From: Acanthornis magna
Taxonomy: Eukaryota > Chordata > Aves > Passeriformes > Acanthizidae
Length of the DNA stretch: 64,000 nt
Reading direction: 5' to 3'
Assembly (NCBI GenBank): GCA_036785705.1
Contig: JAWUZG010000032.1
Coordinates: 14,402,001 to 14,466,000 of the forward strand
The notes under the pieces are model-generated. The model did not search any database, had not been told where the DNA came from, and worked only from the letters and a program-made list of their open reading frames with translations. Below, one piece after another: positions 27,101-38,195 of the stretch. How positions within the stretch are numbered: position 1 is the stretch's first letter; each line of letters begins with the position of its first letter. Made by a program: the position numbers and the translations under genes.

Positions 27101-30100
27101 GTTCGAGCCCCTGTGGACAGTTTTATAGGAGTTAAATACCAGTCCAGTGTTCAGCAGAGAGCAGAAAATGTCTGCAGATTATTTTGAGTTACTAGGAAAC
27201 AGCTGAAGTACACAACACAGCATGATATTCCAGAAAGGTGCAGTGGATTCTGTTCTTGAACAGCCTTTCTCCCCCAGTTCAAGCAGATACAGAAAAGGTA
27301 TTGATAAAGTATAAAAATTATTGTCAGAAGTGCAAAACAGGTTCCATATGTGGCATGAAAATACATATAATGGGACAACACATGGAAGACGGAAAACTGA
27401 GGACTGTCATTGAGATACATAAAACCACAAATGTTTAGGAAAAGCTGAACAGAAAAAAACAAACATATGCCCTCATAGCTCACTCTATGAAATTCTAACC
27501 CTGTTTACATCCAAAAAAAAGGAAGGCATTTGTCACACAATGGATAATAAATACAGTTTGGTATTCACTACAAGAAAGCATTTTTCATATTAAAAGTATA
27601 CACAAGTTCAAAAAGTCTTCATAAATTCAGAGGAAGCAATGCTCATCAAGGGCTTATTAAAAACAAAAAATGTGGATAATAATATCTAGTTCAAGGAGTT
27701 TCTACACTCTCCAAAACACCACTGAATATTTGCCTTAGCTTTATGCATCTATAACTGTCCTTTGAAAAAGATTTCATTTCTAGATGAAATCTACCCTATA
27801 ACACTCCCACTAATCACTGTGTTAATATTTAAATTCAATACATCAAACAAGTAAGCAAAACTCCTACTTTAATCTAAAGTCTAAACCTCAAAACTGGCTC
27901 TGTGTGAGCTTATTAACCTGGGTGTAGCACATTAGAACTCTGGTATGAAAGCAGTACATATATATATACAAGCTTAATGATGGTCAAAAACAGAGAATCA
28001 AGCTAAAAGCCTGAGAGCTGACTATGTAGGAACTACAGTCCCCTTGTTACAGAGATCAGAAAAATTATCTGGTACATATATATGTAGCTATTCCCTTTCC
28101 CAATTCCTACCTCGCTACTCCTCTCAAGCATTTGCAGTGAAATTACTTGCTCAGTGTGAAAAGCAAGGATAAACAGACAAGATTTTGAGTAAGCCATTGT
28201 TTGAGTCTGGTAAAAACACTGCACAGGACAAGTACAGAATACACAGTACTTCCTTGAAAGCTACAACTTGAGTATTTTTTTTCTGACTACAGTTACAGGT
28301 GCTGACTGAGAACTGTGCCTAAAAAACTCATTGTATCATAGTTCAATGGAAAACGGGATAGTTTTACCTCAACTAATTAAATCAATATATCTATTTGACA
28401 ACTTGCAGCTGCTGGCAATCGGCAGATGCAGGTGGATCACAAGCCTAATAGTTTCTGTTTCTATTCCTAAGAATCCCTGATATGGTGTCATGAAAAATAT
28501 TTTCCCCAAGAGATACTATTAGGATGCTGCAAGACCATGTGACATTTAAAAACTACGTTACACTGGAAGACTAATAGATGTAAAAAATATTTTTGCAAGG
28601 GACGGATGCTGCCTTGGTCCCACTGGAGTCTGGAAAAGATTGTTTAAGCATCTCTGGTACATTCCTGCTACTATTTTGGTCATAGGCAAACACTTTCCAA
28701 AGAACTGCAATGCAATTATAAAAGAACTTTCATACTGGGGCAGACAGCAACAATATTCTATGAAATTAGAGCATTTATGTCAATTGCAATCTGTCTTGCC
28801 TATAACTTTCTATTACTCATAATATGGAAGAATTTTCTGCTTCAGTATGAGGGGTTTTTCCCTTATTAGTCCAGTTTCTGCTGGATCTAACAGTTTTGCT
28901 CATTTGCTTGGCAGCTGCGTGATGCTGGAAATAAGCAAACACAGAAATGAGAACTCAGTGCAAGTGCGAAAGATGTAGAAAAATAGATTTTACACAAAAA
29001 GGAACAAATTCTCAACTTCAATGCAAGTTTAAGGAAGCAAACATGAAAATTCATCATGCTAAACTACTATTGTATGCCTCTGACATAAAAGAGCCTCCTC
29101 CCTCATTCAAAAGTTCTACTGTTATCCTGGTTTGAACCACATCTCAATAACATCTTTGTTCCACAATCTTTTATTACATTTCTGCCTCCAAATCAATCCT
29201 TTTCTCACAAACATTCTCTTTGACAAAGAAGCATGCAACATGGACTCCATGCACCCTGCCTCTTCCTGTATTTGTTCCTGTTGTTCTAAGATCTCTTTTA
29301 AGACTACTGAAATGCGAGAATTAATTTTGGCAACCACTGGCAGAAAGCATTCTCCTCTTGGAAATTTGGAATCTTCTACTCCACCTCTTTCTTAAGGAAA
29401 CTTAGAAGAAATAACCCCATTGTCACAGAGTTAAGCCAAATTAATCTGCTTCTGCCATGCTGATACCCTTTCAGAGTATCAGTCCTTATTTTGCTCTCCA
29501 CATATTCTACTTTTCAAAGAACAGTGCTATAAGAAACCCAAGGGACCACAGCTGCAAGACTTGCAAATAGGGACAACAGGATAGAACTTGGAGCATTGCA
29601 CCAGCAACCACTGAACTGCAAGAATCCCAATGCCTCTTACTGGGGGGTAATACATATCACTATAAGCAGCAGGTAGAAATCAGAGTCTCTGGTGTTAGTT
29701 CTCAGGAGATCAAACGTTTCGTGCTGGGAATCTCTACATAATAAGTCATCAATTGTTACAGACAAAAATTGCCGAAGCAGCAATGTAGAGGGATTTCAAT
29801 AATTAGGTTTAATACTTGGCATTGGGAGAAAATACAGCATACACTGTAGGCCCAACTTTTGTCAGCGCAAATGCAGACAAGCAGCAGATTAACACGAAAG
29901 GTTTTAAGGAAATGTAGGCTTTGGTGAGCTGAGTTCCTGGAGGTTCTTCTGGCAGAAGAAAAGATATTACTTGAACTTGTATTAATTTATAATTACTTGT
30001 ATTAATTAATATTACTTGTAATAATTTTTTTTTTAAATCACACTTCTCTTTTATCATATTTATGGTTATGCCTCAAGTCACACTGTGAGAAAAAAAAACT

Positions 30101-33100
30101 TGTTACTCCAGTTTCCACCTCATCCTTTGTTCCACGATCCTTTGACAAACACCTGAAATTTGGGGGGAAAACACTTGGGTTTAGAACGACATAACTAAGT
30201 AGTTTCTAATTCTGTTTATAGGACTAAGTTCTACTTGCACATCGAGGTCAATATCAAGACTGTGGTGTGAGCTTTAGAAAATGTAAAACATAGCCTGGAA
30301 TATTTTCTGGCTTCTCTACAGCTGAATGTCAAGAACTCCCTACAACCTTCAAAACAGTTCTGTAATATATACAAATTAAATAAACTAGTAATAAAAAAAA
30401 GTACAATGAAAAAGTCCAAATAAATTCACCTAAGAATTAGCTGAAGAAAATACGTTACCAAGCTAGTGCCACTCTGAGAAACATGGTGTCCAGCCTCTGA
30501 GCAGCACGCAGGAGATTCAGGCACACGGGATTCATTTCCTGAATTCAGCAGAAAAAAAGTGTCTCCAAGAAAACAGTCACCATGCTGAGGGTGCAAAGGG
30601 CTTCTGGCAAAGGGGTCAGGGTGACAACACCACTCGTCAACTAAATCACTCCAGTTGTCACTTGGTAGAGGAAGAACTCTGAGAAATTTCCTTAGAGAGG
30701 AGAAGAGACAAATAATTCAGTATGTTATCATTTCTAAGAGACTAAAAGAGGGGTTAGACTTCCTACAAATAGTGGCAGAAGTATGGCACCGTATTTCTCA
30801 AATGGTGCATGATTCTCTTTTCAGTCAAAGGCACTGTTTTTGGGTGAATTCCGAGAAAGCTGAAAATAAATGAGTTGAGTTTGAAAATTAAATGGCTGAG
30901 ATTTCTGCCAAGTCTGTGATGAAGCATTTCCCAAGGGTGAATCTCCAATGATTATAAGGCAGAATTTGGCATAGTCCCCTCTCGAAATGAATCACATGGC
31001 AAAAATAAAACAGTTCTACCCATTCATAAAAAATATGACAATGAGCATTTGCAATTACACTTATTATTACTTCTTGTAAAGTTCCCTTGCACCAAATGTT
31101 GATATAAAACCAATAGAAACACACTCATGCCACAGCAACATTCAGCATGTTCTTTGTTTCAAAGTCAGATACCAGACATTGGTAAAAAGCTAAATCCTGA
31201 CAAAAATACCACAGCATATTTTCATTAACAGAACCCAAACACAAAAAAAAAAAAAAAAAAAAAAGGTAAATAAATCTTAATTTAGATTCAGATACTCAGA
31301 TCCAACTTTCAGAAGTCATATACAAAAAAAGGCAAGTCCCTTTCTCCTGGGTAGCTGTACCACCAAGAATACTGCTTCCTGAAATACTATTTTGCTTTCA
31401 TTATCAGTTGTATTGGGTTTGCATTTTCTATTTTCTGCTTAGTTTCCTTGAATGCTTTCCCTTCATAACCGTATTTCTTCTGCTGTTGCCTGAAACCTTT
31501 ACATAGAGTTTCTTGATTCTGCTCCTTACTTAAAACTTGCAAATACAACTTTGCTTATGGTGCCAATCTGCAAATAAAAACACAGCTGCTAAGCCAACAG
31601 TTAGACATCCTCCCTTTCTTGCAGCTCCCAGACTAACATTTTTTGAGGGTGTCAGTTCTTCCCATTGTAGTTTCTTGGCCCTTTTGAATTGCTCGGTGAA
31701 TGAAAGAACAATCTTTTATTAAAAAATCCTTTTTTTCTAGATAGACAATAGATTTTAAACTCTGCTTGCCCCACCTGCAGATGAAAGTTGGAATAACTCA
31801 TCCTCTGACCCAGCTTTACCAAAACTAAGATCACCTCTCAGCCCCACCCATGTCTTTCTTCATTTTCTCTGGTCTTATATATGTTTTGAGATACAACTCA
31901 ATTCTGCCAAAGTGAAAGTTTAGTTTCGGTGTTGGCCTAATGACTGATTCTTCATCAGCCTTTACAATTAGTTTCAGTGCCTGGACTCACACTGCAAAAA
32001 AAAAAAAAATTTCCTGTATTACTTTTTACACTAAAGTAACAAAATGCTGATATTGCTCAGCAATGTTTTTACAAGGGAAAAAAAAGACACAGATTACCTT
32101 AAACTGAAGACTAATGCTGTCCCATTTCACTACATCAACCTTTCTTTACTCTCACAGTCTACAGCATCAAGATCTTCACTTCTTTTCCAACAGAAGCAGT
32201 TTTTCCAAGTAGCAATTTCCTAAACAGACTCCTCCTAACTTTGAACTATACAGAAAATATAGCATTTCCACTATACTTTAGGCTTTTGCCACTCATAGGT
32301 GGGAAGCAATATCATGGATCACAAGAACTGGAAAAATGTAACACTAATAAAAATGGAGCTTTCCAGAAAAACAAACAAAAACTACTTGAGGTTTACTGGA
32401 TACTGACTAAATTGAGGCTGCTAAACACCATGCTAAAACCTAGAAAACAGGGTGACTTATCTCCCCAAACTTGCTCCTAATAACTTGAATAACTACCTGA
32501 ATAACTACTTGAAGAGAGCTACCTAGGCTGCATTCACAGTCAGAGAGCAACAAACAATCCTTGGGCTGGGACCTTTAAGAGAAGCTTTCTCGTTCTGAAA
32601 GTATCTAATCTAGTCAGGCTGAATCTCCTGCTGGAGATAGTTCTCAGATTCCAACCAGAAGAGTAGGTAATTCACCCCACACCAGAGCAGGTGGATGCCC
32701 AAAAAAGGCTGTGACCCCATGGGAAGCCTGGCAGAATCTGCGGACCCATGGAGAGAGAGAGAAGCCCACACTGGAACAGGTTTGTTGGCAGGGCTTGTGA
32801 CCCCTTTCATTACATTTTGTCTCCCCTGTCCAGCTGATGAGGGGAGTGAGAGAGAGGCTTTGGTGGGCACCTGGCATTCACCCACCACAAGCCTTTACAA
32901 ATTTCTTCATGACAGAAATAAAGTCTTAAAGAATTATTTTATGTATGAGGTACACTTAGCCCAATTGGATGGAGAGAAAGAAAGAAGAAAGTATCCCTAA
33001 TTCTTTGCAGCTCTTACATGATGGAAGAAAAAAAAAATCAAACAATTTCCTTTAACATGGGTAATGTGAGGGTAATGGAAAAGAATCAGAGAGCATAACC

Positions 33101-36100
33101 CTAACCTCTGGAGAGCTATCAGATTTATGTAAGGAAGCAGACTGAGGCAGAGGATTTCAGAAAATGCACAGAGACAATTTTTGTGAACCAAGGAAGGATT
33201 ACTTACATTTAAACCATTCCTAGTACATTTCTTAATCTAACCTTTAAAATGAAGGCTTCCTATGCAGCCTCTAACAGTAAAAAAATAAGCTTCAGAATGG
33301 GTTTGGGGTGGTTTGTTGGTTCAGGTTTTTTATATTTTAACCTAGATTCCTCTTGCTTTAACTGAAGATTACTGCCACCTTCTTTGCAGCAACTTCCTAG
33401 ATATCGGAAGAGTTTTATGTCTTCTCCACAACTTTATCAAAACTAAATCCCATTTACTTAAATTTCTTCTCAAAGGTATAATTTTCTAGATCTCGGGTTT
33501 TACTTATTACAGACCCTTCCCTAGTAATTCACTTTAATTAAAGTTCTTTCACACAGTTCTGCAACGTCCCTTCAATCTCTCCATCTCTGCTGTCACTGTC
33601 ATACTTAACTCTTCCCTGAGAGAGGAACACATGAATTCTGTAGCTAGAAGTTCTGACTATCTTACTCTCTTCCTTTTGGGAATGCTGGAACAGAAAGTGT
33701 TGGATACACTGGCAGCTCCACTCTTCTACCCTTGTCTTAGTCTTTTTTGGTGGCAACATTCAAGGTGCTCAGAGACTCCCTGCAAGGAGAAATGCCAAGT
33801 GAAAAGCTATGGACATGCATTATTTTCCTTTCTCAAAAATTCTGCTTGTGTCACATTACAGGATGCAGAACCAAAAGATTTAAACTACATGTATATGAAT
33901 TTGATGTGCTGAAATTCAGGAAAACGTCCACTCAGAGATGCGAATATAAAAGAGCAATATGTTTTGAAAACAAATGCTACTGACTAGAAATTAGAAGTTT
34001 CACTACTTTACAAATGTATCAAAGTAAGTGTTATCACTAGACTTTCTGATGAGACATTTCAGAAGAGAAAGTTACAAAATCCCCATTCAGTTTTATTCAG
34101 GCTAGTCATAAATCCATACCTATGACAAGAATGTAACCGAAGTTTAGATAATGCAACATATTTGTATTATCATTTTGAGTATAAGGAGCCACACAGATCA
34201 TAAAAGGCTGTAAGTGCATCTCTTACAATTCTTACATATTCAGCTGAAGCTGTCAAAATCAGAGGAGCTAGACAATGCAGCATCTTTTTATTAAAATTCT
34301 CATTCACTCCATAGACTTTGTAAGAACAGAGGTAAGGCCGAGTCACACAGCTGAGACACAGTTCCTGTGTTTCCCAAATTCAGCATCCCTGAACTATGTG
34401 GAGGCAGCCTGTGCTTAACAGATAAAAGGAAGCTGTGGTCAATATCCCCATTCTAAGGAACCACTCTATAATTACAGCATGATGACTGAAGGAAATTTAT
34501 AAAAAAGAACTGAAAAGGATGCCTGAAGTGCAAAGAAAGAAGGAAATCAAGAAGTAAATGAATAAACACCTAAAACTGTTTCAGGTAATTTTGCTTTTTG
34601 CCATCTGTAGTGCTTCAAATGTGTTCTTGTCTACAAGTTTCAAAATAAATACCTTTTAGCTGTCTCTTAGTACACAAAAAAACATGAATACCAATCACTA
34701 CGGCATTTATTGCTATAAATACAAGACACTGCAGTACTCACCGGTCTTTTACTACGATGTCACCACAGGACTGACAGTAAAAGATGTAATTCTTGTTGGG
34801 TTTCAGACTTTCCCTCAAAGTAAAAACCAGATCTATAGATGTAAAGAAAAATATTAATCTTCAAAATTGTGTAAAAATTATCAGTCACTTGTATAAAAAA
34901 ATCCTGCAAAATACCTCAATCCCAAAAGAATAAATCTAACAGACAAAGCAAAATGCTGACATTTGAAACACGACCTTAATTTTTTTACCTGTAGAAGCAA
35001 GTATTTAGATTTGGGAAAAACTTGCCATCTCCACCTCATGCCCCATATTACTGAGTAGGAACTGTACATGTGAATAATTATTTTCAAGATGCAAATCCTC
35101 TCCAGAAGTGGAGTTGATATATTGATAGCATTGCTGAGATTATAAAAATCAAAATTCAATGCCACTCTTTTGTAATAGTATTTCTGATAATCAGTGTATC
35201 TGCAATATGAGGGATCACCCCAATATGTAACACAAATAGTCAGGATGGGGAGCAGGGGGAGGCACTAGTTTTACATTTTCAGGCAGGTAAGAAACCAACC
35301 ATTGTGGAAGCACTCCAGGAAAAGATAGTGAGCAACGGCCTCTGCAGGCCAGGAAAGCAAAAATGGTCTCACAAAGGGCTGCTCAAACAATTTTTCCAAA
35401 GTAAAAAGCCTCCACAAATTATCTGATAACATTAAATGGAAGAAAAGCAAAACGGTAAGCCTAGCTCTATGTATGAATATGCTTTGCATCACCCACTTTC
35501 TCACACTTAAGGATCAAAATATACTCACAGAACTGACATTCAATATTTGAAATTTAGACCACTAGAGAAAAGTACTTTAAAAGGTTCCAGAATCTCAACT
35601 ATTTTTGCATTATAAAACACCAAAGGCTAACTACAAATATCCAATATATATGTTGATTACCACCTGGTTCACATACTTATTTTTCACTAGTATGACTTTC
35701 CAAGGCAAATTTTTAAAACTTCATTATTGATCTTTTGAAGCAAGTAATACGTCACATTAGATAATTTTAGTGTAATTGAGTTGTCAAAGCACACACATAA
35801 TAACAGATTAATGTACAGATGCTTCTTCAGCACCTGTACAACACAGTATTCCAACACATTTCTGGTGCTGAAATCACTGCTGTATATTACATAATCCGCC
35901 TTTTCTACTTTTAAAGCTCAGAATTGCAATTTTGTGTTGTTTAATGTATAGTATGTGTCACATACTATAAAATAAATCTAAACGTATTGAGCTTGGATGC
36001 CAGGATGAAAGAAAGCAACAGCTGTACTACCATGCTTTCTATTTATTGCAAACACATCCTAGACCTGAATTAGCATCATGGAAATAAAGAAGGTAACTTT

Positions 36101-37393
36101 GCAGATATTACCTGTGACATTAACCTCTGCAAACCTCAGCTGTGAGAATAATGAGCCCCAACACAAACCCATAATCCTTTATGATTAAGTAGTCAGGGAT
36201 GGACAAGAATAGTCTGATCGCCTGGATGAATTACTGATAGGATGGGGAGTAATGGGTACAAATTGAAAGGAAGGAAATTTAGGTTAGATATTAGGAAGAA
36301 ATTCTTTACTGTCAGGGTAGTGAGGCACTGGAACTGGCTGCACAGGGAGGTGGTGGATGCCCCAGCCCTGGCAGTGCTCAAAGCCAGGTTGGGTAAGTCC
36401 TTAAGCATCCTGGTCTGGTGCGAGATGTTCCTGCACATGGGCAGGGACGGGTTGGAACTAGATGATTTTTAAAGTCCAATCCAACCCCTTAGAATTTTAC
36501 GATTCTAAGACTTTCAGCTACCAAACACAAAATAGCAGAGAAAAAAAAAAAGATTTTAACTACTATGGGGAAGCACGGGGCGGGGGGGGGGGGGGGGAGG
36601 GGACACGACTCGAGCAGCTCCCAAACACACCGCGTTTCCCTTTCATTCCGTCACTTTTGCACTTTTAATTTTCAAAACGCACAATCCCAGGAAGAGTTTG
36701 CTCTACAGAATCGACACCTCACAGCCTCTGTCCCTTAAACCCGCGGGGTTCCAGCCACCCTCCCCCGTCCCCCGGCCCCGCCCCGCCCTCACCGGCAGGG
36801 GGCGGCGGGCGGCGCAGGCGCACCAGCAGGTGCAGCCCGTCCCCGCGCAGGCGCCGCAGCCCGCGGCACGAGGCCGGCGCCAGGCTGACCCCTGCCGGCA
36901 GCGCCGCCGCATCGCAGCTCCCGCCGCTCCTCACTTCCAGGGAATCCGCGCCCACCGAAACCTCCACCGGCGCGCTGGGGAGCTCCGCCGCCGCGCTGCG
37001 GAGGAAAAGCAACGGGTATGCCTCGGGAAGGAGCTGTCGGGGCGCGCTGCTGCTCTACACAGGCCGGCCTGCAGCTCCCCCGCGGCCCCGGTCGCGCCCC
37101 GGCATCCACGCGGTGAACGAGGAGCAGCCGAGAGAAACAATCCACCGTTCTCAGCAAAAAATTTATTTGCACAGTAGTCCGGGCTGTGCCGAGTCGAACA
37201 GGCAGGGAGAGGCGCCCGCACACAACCCGTTCCCCCCGTTGAAGGCTGAGGACGGCAAAAGCCAGACCCGCCGCGCCCCCGCCCGCCCCGCACGGCCCGA
37301 GCGGCGGCGGGCGGCAGCGCCCCCGCACTACCGGATAACCAGCAGCGCGCTCTGCGTCCCCCGCCTGATCTCCATGAGGAACGCTGCCGCCAT
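17982..37393 (-). CDS. UBE3D: UBE3D, spliced coding region (8 exons seen, 3' end missing)
   Basis: E3 ubiquitin-protein ligase of the HECT_2 family (also called UBE2CBP; related to yeast IPA1). The family is known for binding the E2 UBE2C/UbcH10 and has been linked to the mRNA 3'-end nuclease CPSF73. Exons, in order of transcription: 37393-37332, 36995-36793, 34832-34742, 30690-30459, 26712-26643, 24206-24137, 23351-23243, 18151-17982. Joined they give 335 codons plus two bases with every phase matching and no stop. Recognised blocks include SCRGL...GDGLHL, FYCQSCG, RVLPLPS, EWCCHPDPFA, VICKRCK and KVLYQPCIK, in the order known for the vertebrate protein (about 390 aa). CxxC pairs at residues 108/111 and 206/209 could bind zinc (inference). 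About 50 C-terminal residues are not found. Transcription is divergent from DOP1A. Confidence 0.95.
18152..23242 (-). other. UBE3D: UBE3D intron 7
   Basis: An intron of about 5.1 kb between GTAAGT and TTTTTAG. It is AT-rich, with only short random open frames and no mobile element that I recognise. Confidence 0.85.
23243..23351 (-). CDS. UBE3D: UBE3D coding exon 7
   Basis: Encodes residues 243-279. The acceptor is TTAAACAG (23353-23352); the donor is the consensus GTAAGT (23242). It contains SQFVQSMVAQCLLELSSAKS followed by TFRFTIKGDDGKTYVL, clearly the UBE3D segment QSVIAQCLVQLSSARSTFRFTI in the family. It ends in phase 0. Confidence 0.95.
23352..24136 (-). other. UBE3D: UBE3D intron 6
   Basis: A short AT-rich intron with donor GTAAAA and acceptor AAACAG. 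No feature is seen inside. Confidence 0.85.
24137..24206 (-). CDS. UBE3D: UBE3D coding exon 6
   Basis: Encodes residues 220-242 plus two bases. The acceptor is GTCATTTTAG (24208-24207) and the donor GTAAAA (24136) is weak. The peptide reads TIKYYVTEVIIQLAEGSFSP, matching the family segment K-F-Y-x-T-E-I-I-I-Q. It is 70 nt long, the same length as exon 5. Confidence 0.93.
24207..26642 (-). other. UBE3D: UBE3D intron 5
   Basis: An intron of about 2.4 kb with donor GTATGA. The 90-aa and 79-aa open frames inside show no protein-family signal and are taken as chance. Confidence 0.85.
26643..26712 (-). CDS. UBE3D: UBE3D coding exon 5
   Basis: Encodes residues 197-219 plus one base. The acceptor is TCCTACAG (AG at 26714-26713) and the donor GTATGA is at 26642. 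It holds RVICKRCKTMLGETVSS, with the second CxxC pair at 206/209. The likely pairing with C108/C111 as a zinc ribbon is inference from the spacing only. Confidence 0.94.
26713..30458 (-). other. UBE3D: UBE3D intron 4
   Basis: An intron of about 3.7 kb with donor GTAACG and acceptor TCCTACAG. It contains the short tandem repeat at 29975-30030. The 110-aa minus-strand frame at 27151-27483 is low-complexity, hydrophobic and unrelated to any family I know. Confidence 0.85.
29975..30030. repeat. Short imperfect tandem repeat
   Basis: Three imperfect units of about 19 bp, each beginning ACTTGTA(T/A)TAAT. They lie within UBE3D intron 4. Confidence 0.75.
30459..30690 (-). CDS. UBE3D: UBE3D coding exon 4
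   Basis: Encodes residues 119-196, the largest exon seen. The acceptor CTCTCTAAG ends at 30691; the donor GTAACG starts at 30458. Family landmarks in order: KFLRVLPLPSDNW (120-132), EWCCHPDPFA (138-147), GDCFLGDTFFLL (156-167). The last ~25 residues (NESRVPESPACCSEAGH...) form a less conserved linker. It ends in phase 0. Confidence 0.95.
31243..31264. repeat. Poly(A) run (22 A)
   Basis: A homopolymer in UBE3D intron 3. No retroposon body was recognised next to it. Confidence 0.9.
32640..32888 (+). mobile_element. Dispersed-repeat-like segment (probable ERV-derived)
   Basis: A GC-richer block in an AT-rich intron. It contains GGACCCATGGAGAGAG, ACTGGAACAGGTTTGTTGG, a purine-rich GAGGGGAGTGAGAGAG and then GGCTTTGGTGGGCACCTGGC, closing at CCCACCACA. 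I recall this order as a common interspersed avian repeat. The purine tract followed by a fixed end suggests retroviral derivation. The family name is not known to me. The 101-aa plus-strand frame across it is not a gene. Confidence 0.5.
34742..34832 (-). CDS. UBE3D: UBE3D coding exon 3
   Basis: Encodes residues 89-118 plus two bases. The acceptor ATCTATAG is at 34834-34833 and the donor GTGAGT at 34741. It contains NYIFYCQSCGDIVVKDR, with the C108-x2-C111 pair that is strictly characteristic of the family and may be one half of a zinc site. The phase joins GCC G|AT on the left and GAC CG|G on the right. Confidence 0.95.
36180..36510 (+). mobile_element. CR1 LINE 3' end
   Basis: Contains the CR1 3' signature in order: TTAGATATTAGGAAGAAATT, CACTGGAACTGGCTGC, GAGGTGGTGGATGCCC, GGTTGGAACTAGATGATT and a decayed terminal ATTTTACGATTCTAA. 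It lies in UBE3D intron 2, antisense to the gene. The open frames on both strands here are LINE by-products. Confidence 0.92.
36577..36602 (+). repeat. G-tract, possible quadruplex
   Basis: GGGG-C-G16-A-GGGG on the plus strand, in UBE3D intron 2. The nascent UBE3D RNA would carry the C-rich complement, so the quadruplex potential is in the non-transcribed-identical DNA strand. Confidence 0.8.
36793..36995 (-). CDS. UBE3D: UBE3D coding exon 2
   Basis: Encodes residues 21-88 plus one base. The acceptor is CTCCGCAG (AG at 36997-36996) after a pyrimidine-rich tract; the donor is GTGAGG at 36792. The diagnostic block is ASCRGLRRLRGDGLHLLVRL, which matches the conserved SSCRGL..GDGLHL of vertebrate UBE3D. 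It ends with a run of four prolines. It is very GC-rich because it lies in the CpG island, unlike the AT-rich later exons. Confidence 0.93.
37332..37393 (-). CDS. UBE3D: UBE3D coding exon 1
   Basis: Encodes residues 1-20 plus two bases of codon 21. The peptide begins MAAAFLMEIRRGTQSALLVI. The start is the ATG at 37393-37391, chosen for its strong context (G at -3, G at +4) and because the reading continues in phase into exon 2. A second in-frame ATG at codon 7 (37375) is a possible alternative. The exon ends at ATCCG before the donor GTAGTG (37331). QSALL matches the family N-terminus. Confidence 0.85.
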
Positions 37394-37500
37394 GCCGGCA
37401 CGGAGCGGCTCCGCCGCCGCGCAGGAAGCGAGCGCGCTCCCGCCGGCGCAGGCGCGGGGCCGCCGCCCGCCACAGCGCCGCCTGCAGGGAGGCGCCGCCA

Positions 37501-38195
37501 CGGAATCACAGACTCATCCAGGCTGGAAGAGACCTTTAAGATCGCGCAGACCGACCGTCCACCCGGCACTGCCACTGTAACGCCTGAACTACAGCACCCA
37601 GATCCAGATGCCTCTTGAGCACCTCCAGGGATGGCGACTCCGCCACCTCCCTGGGAAATCTATTGCAATGCTTGACCACCCTGACAGACGTCCCCTCTGT
37701 CAGTTTTAAGGCCTGTCACTGTAGGCACAGTAGAAGAAACCGACCCCAAAAAGCATCTTTCAGGGAGTTGTAGAGAGCAGTGAGGTTCTCCCTGAGCCTC
37801 CTCGAGACTAAACCACCCTAGCTCCCTCAGCCATTCCTCATAAGACATGTTTTCTAGACTCTTCACAAGCCTTATTGCTGCCCTCTGGACGTGCTTCAGC
37901 ACATCAATGTCCTTTTTAAAGTCAGGGGCCCAGAAACTGATCGCGGCACTTCAGGTGTAGCCTCACCAGTGCTGAGTACAGAGGAGCAATCACTGTCCTC
38001 ATCCTGCTGCCCACACTATTCTTGATACAGGCCAAGAAGCCATTGGTCTTCTTGGCCACCTGGGCACATGACTCATACTGGCTGTCAACATGCTCTGCCA
38101 AATGCATTTCTGCCAAACAACTCTCAAATCACTTCTCCCCAAGCCTGTAGCACTGCATGGGGTTGCTGCAACCCTAGTGCAGGAACCAGCAGCTC
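37501..38195 (-). mobile_element. CR1 LINE, 3' end against the UBE3D promoter
   Basis: Read on the minus strand this is a CR1 ORF2 tail plus 3' [39 protein letters not shown] text lies at 37902-37760 and AQVAKKTNGFLACIKNSVGS at about 38065-38000. The 3' end is at about 37501 (reverse complement AATCACAGACTCATCCAGGC). The upstream limit near 38195 is where the match to my recalled consensus (CCTGTAGCACTGCATGGGGT) stops. It is broken by frameshifts. Confidence 0.9.

Larger units (their letters stand above)
30691..34741 (-). other. UBE3D: UBE3D intron 3
   Basis: An intron of about 4.05 kb. It holds a 22-A run (31243-31264) and a GC-richer dispersed-repeat-like segment at about 32640-32890. The rest is AT-rich with no recognisable feature. 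Confidence 0.85.
34833..36792 (-). other. UBE3D: UBE3D intron 2
   Basis: An intron of about 1.96 kb. It contains a CR1 3' end at about 36180-36510 (opposite to transcription) and a 16-G run at 36582-36597. The remainder is AT-rich and featureless. Confidence 0.85.
36770..37500 (-). promoter_or_regulatory. UBE3D: UBE3D CpG-island promoter
   Basis: A dense run of CG dinucleotides and GC-rich sequence spans exon 1, intron 1 and exon 2 of UBE3D, against AT-rich flanks. No TATA box is seen near the start, as is usual for this promoter class. The transcription start must lie between the ATG at 37393 and the CR1 tail that starts near 37501, if the CR1 is outside the transcript. Three exact GCGCAGGCGC decamers (NRF1-like, one base off consensus) lie at 36812, 36845 and 37446. 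Confidence 0.8.

Noticed and set aside
27151..27483. 110-aa hydrophobic minus-strand frame on the UBE3D strand
   Set aside because: Lies in intron 4, no family match, typical T-rich frame that reads as Phe/Leu/Tyr.
36698..37177. 159-aa plus-strand frame rich in Pro, Ala and Arg
   Set aside because: Shadow of UBE3D exon 2 and the island on the opposite strand.
36931..37575. 214-aa minus-strand open frame, the longest in the window
   Set aside because: It overlaps UBE3D exons 1-2 in a different frame and extends into the CR1. CpG-rich sequence has few stops, so the length is not evidence of a gene.
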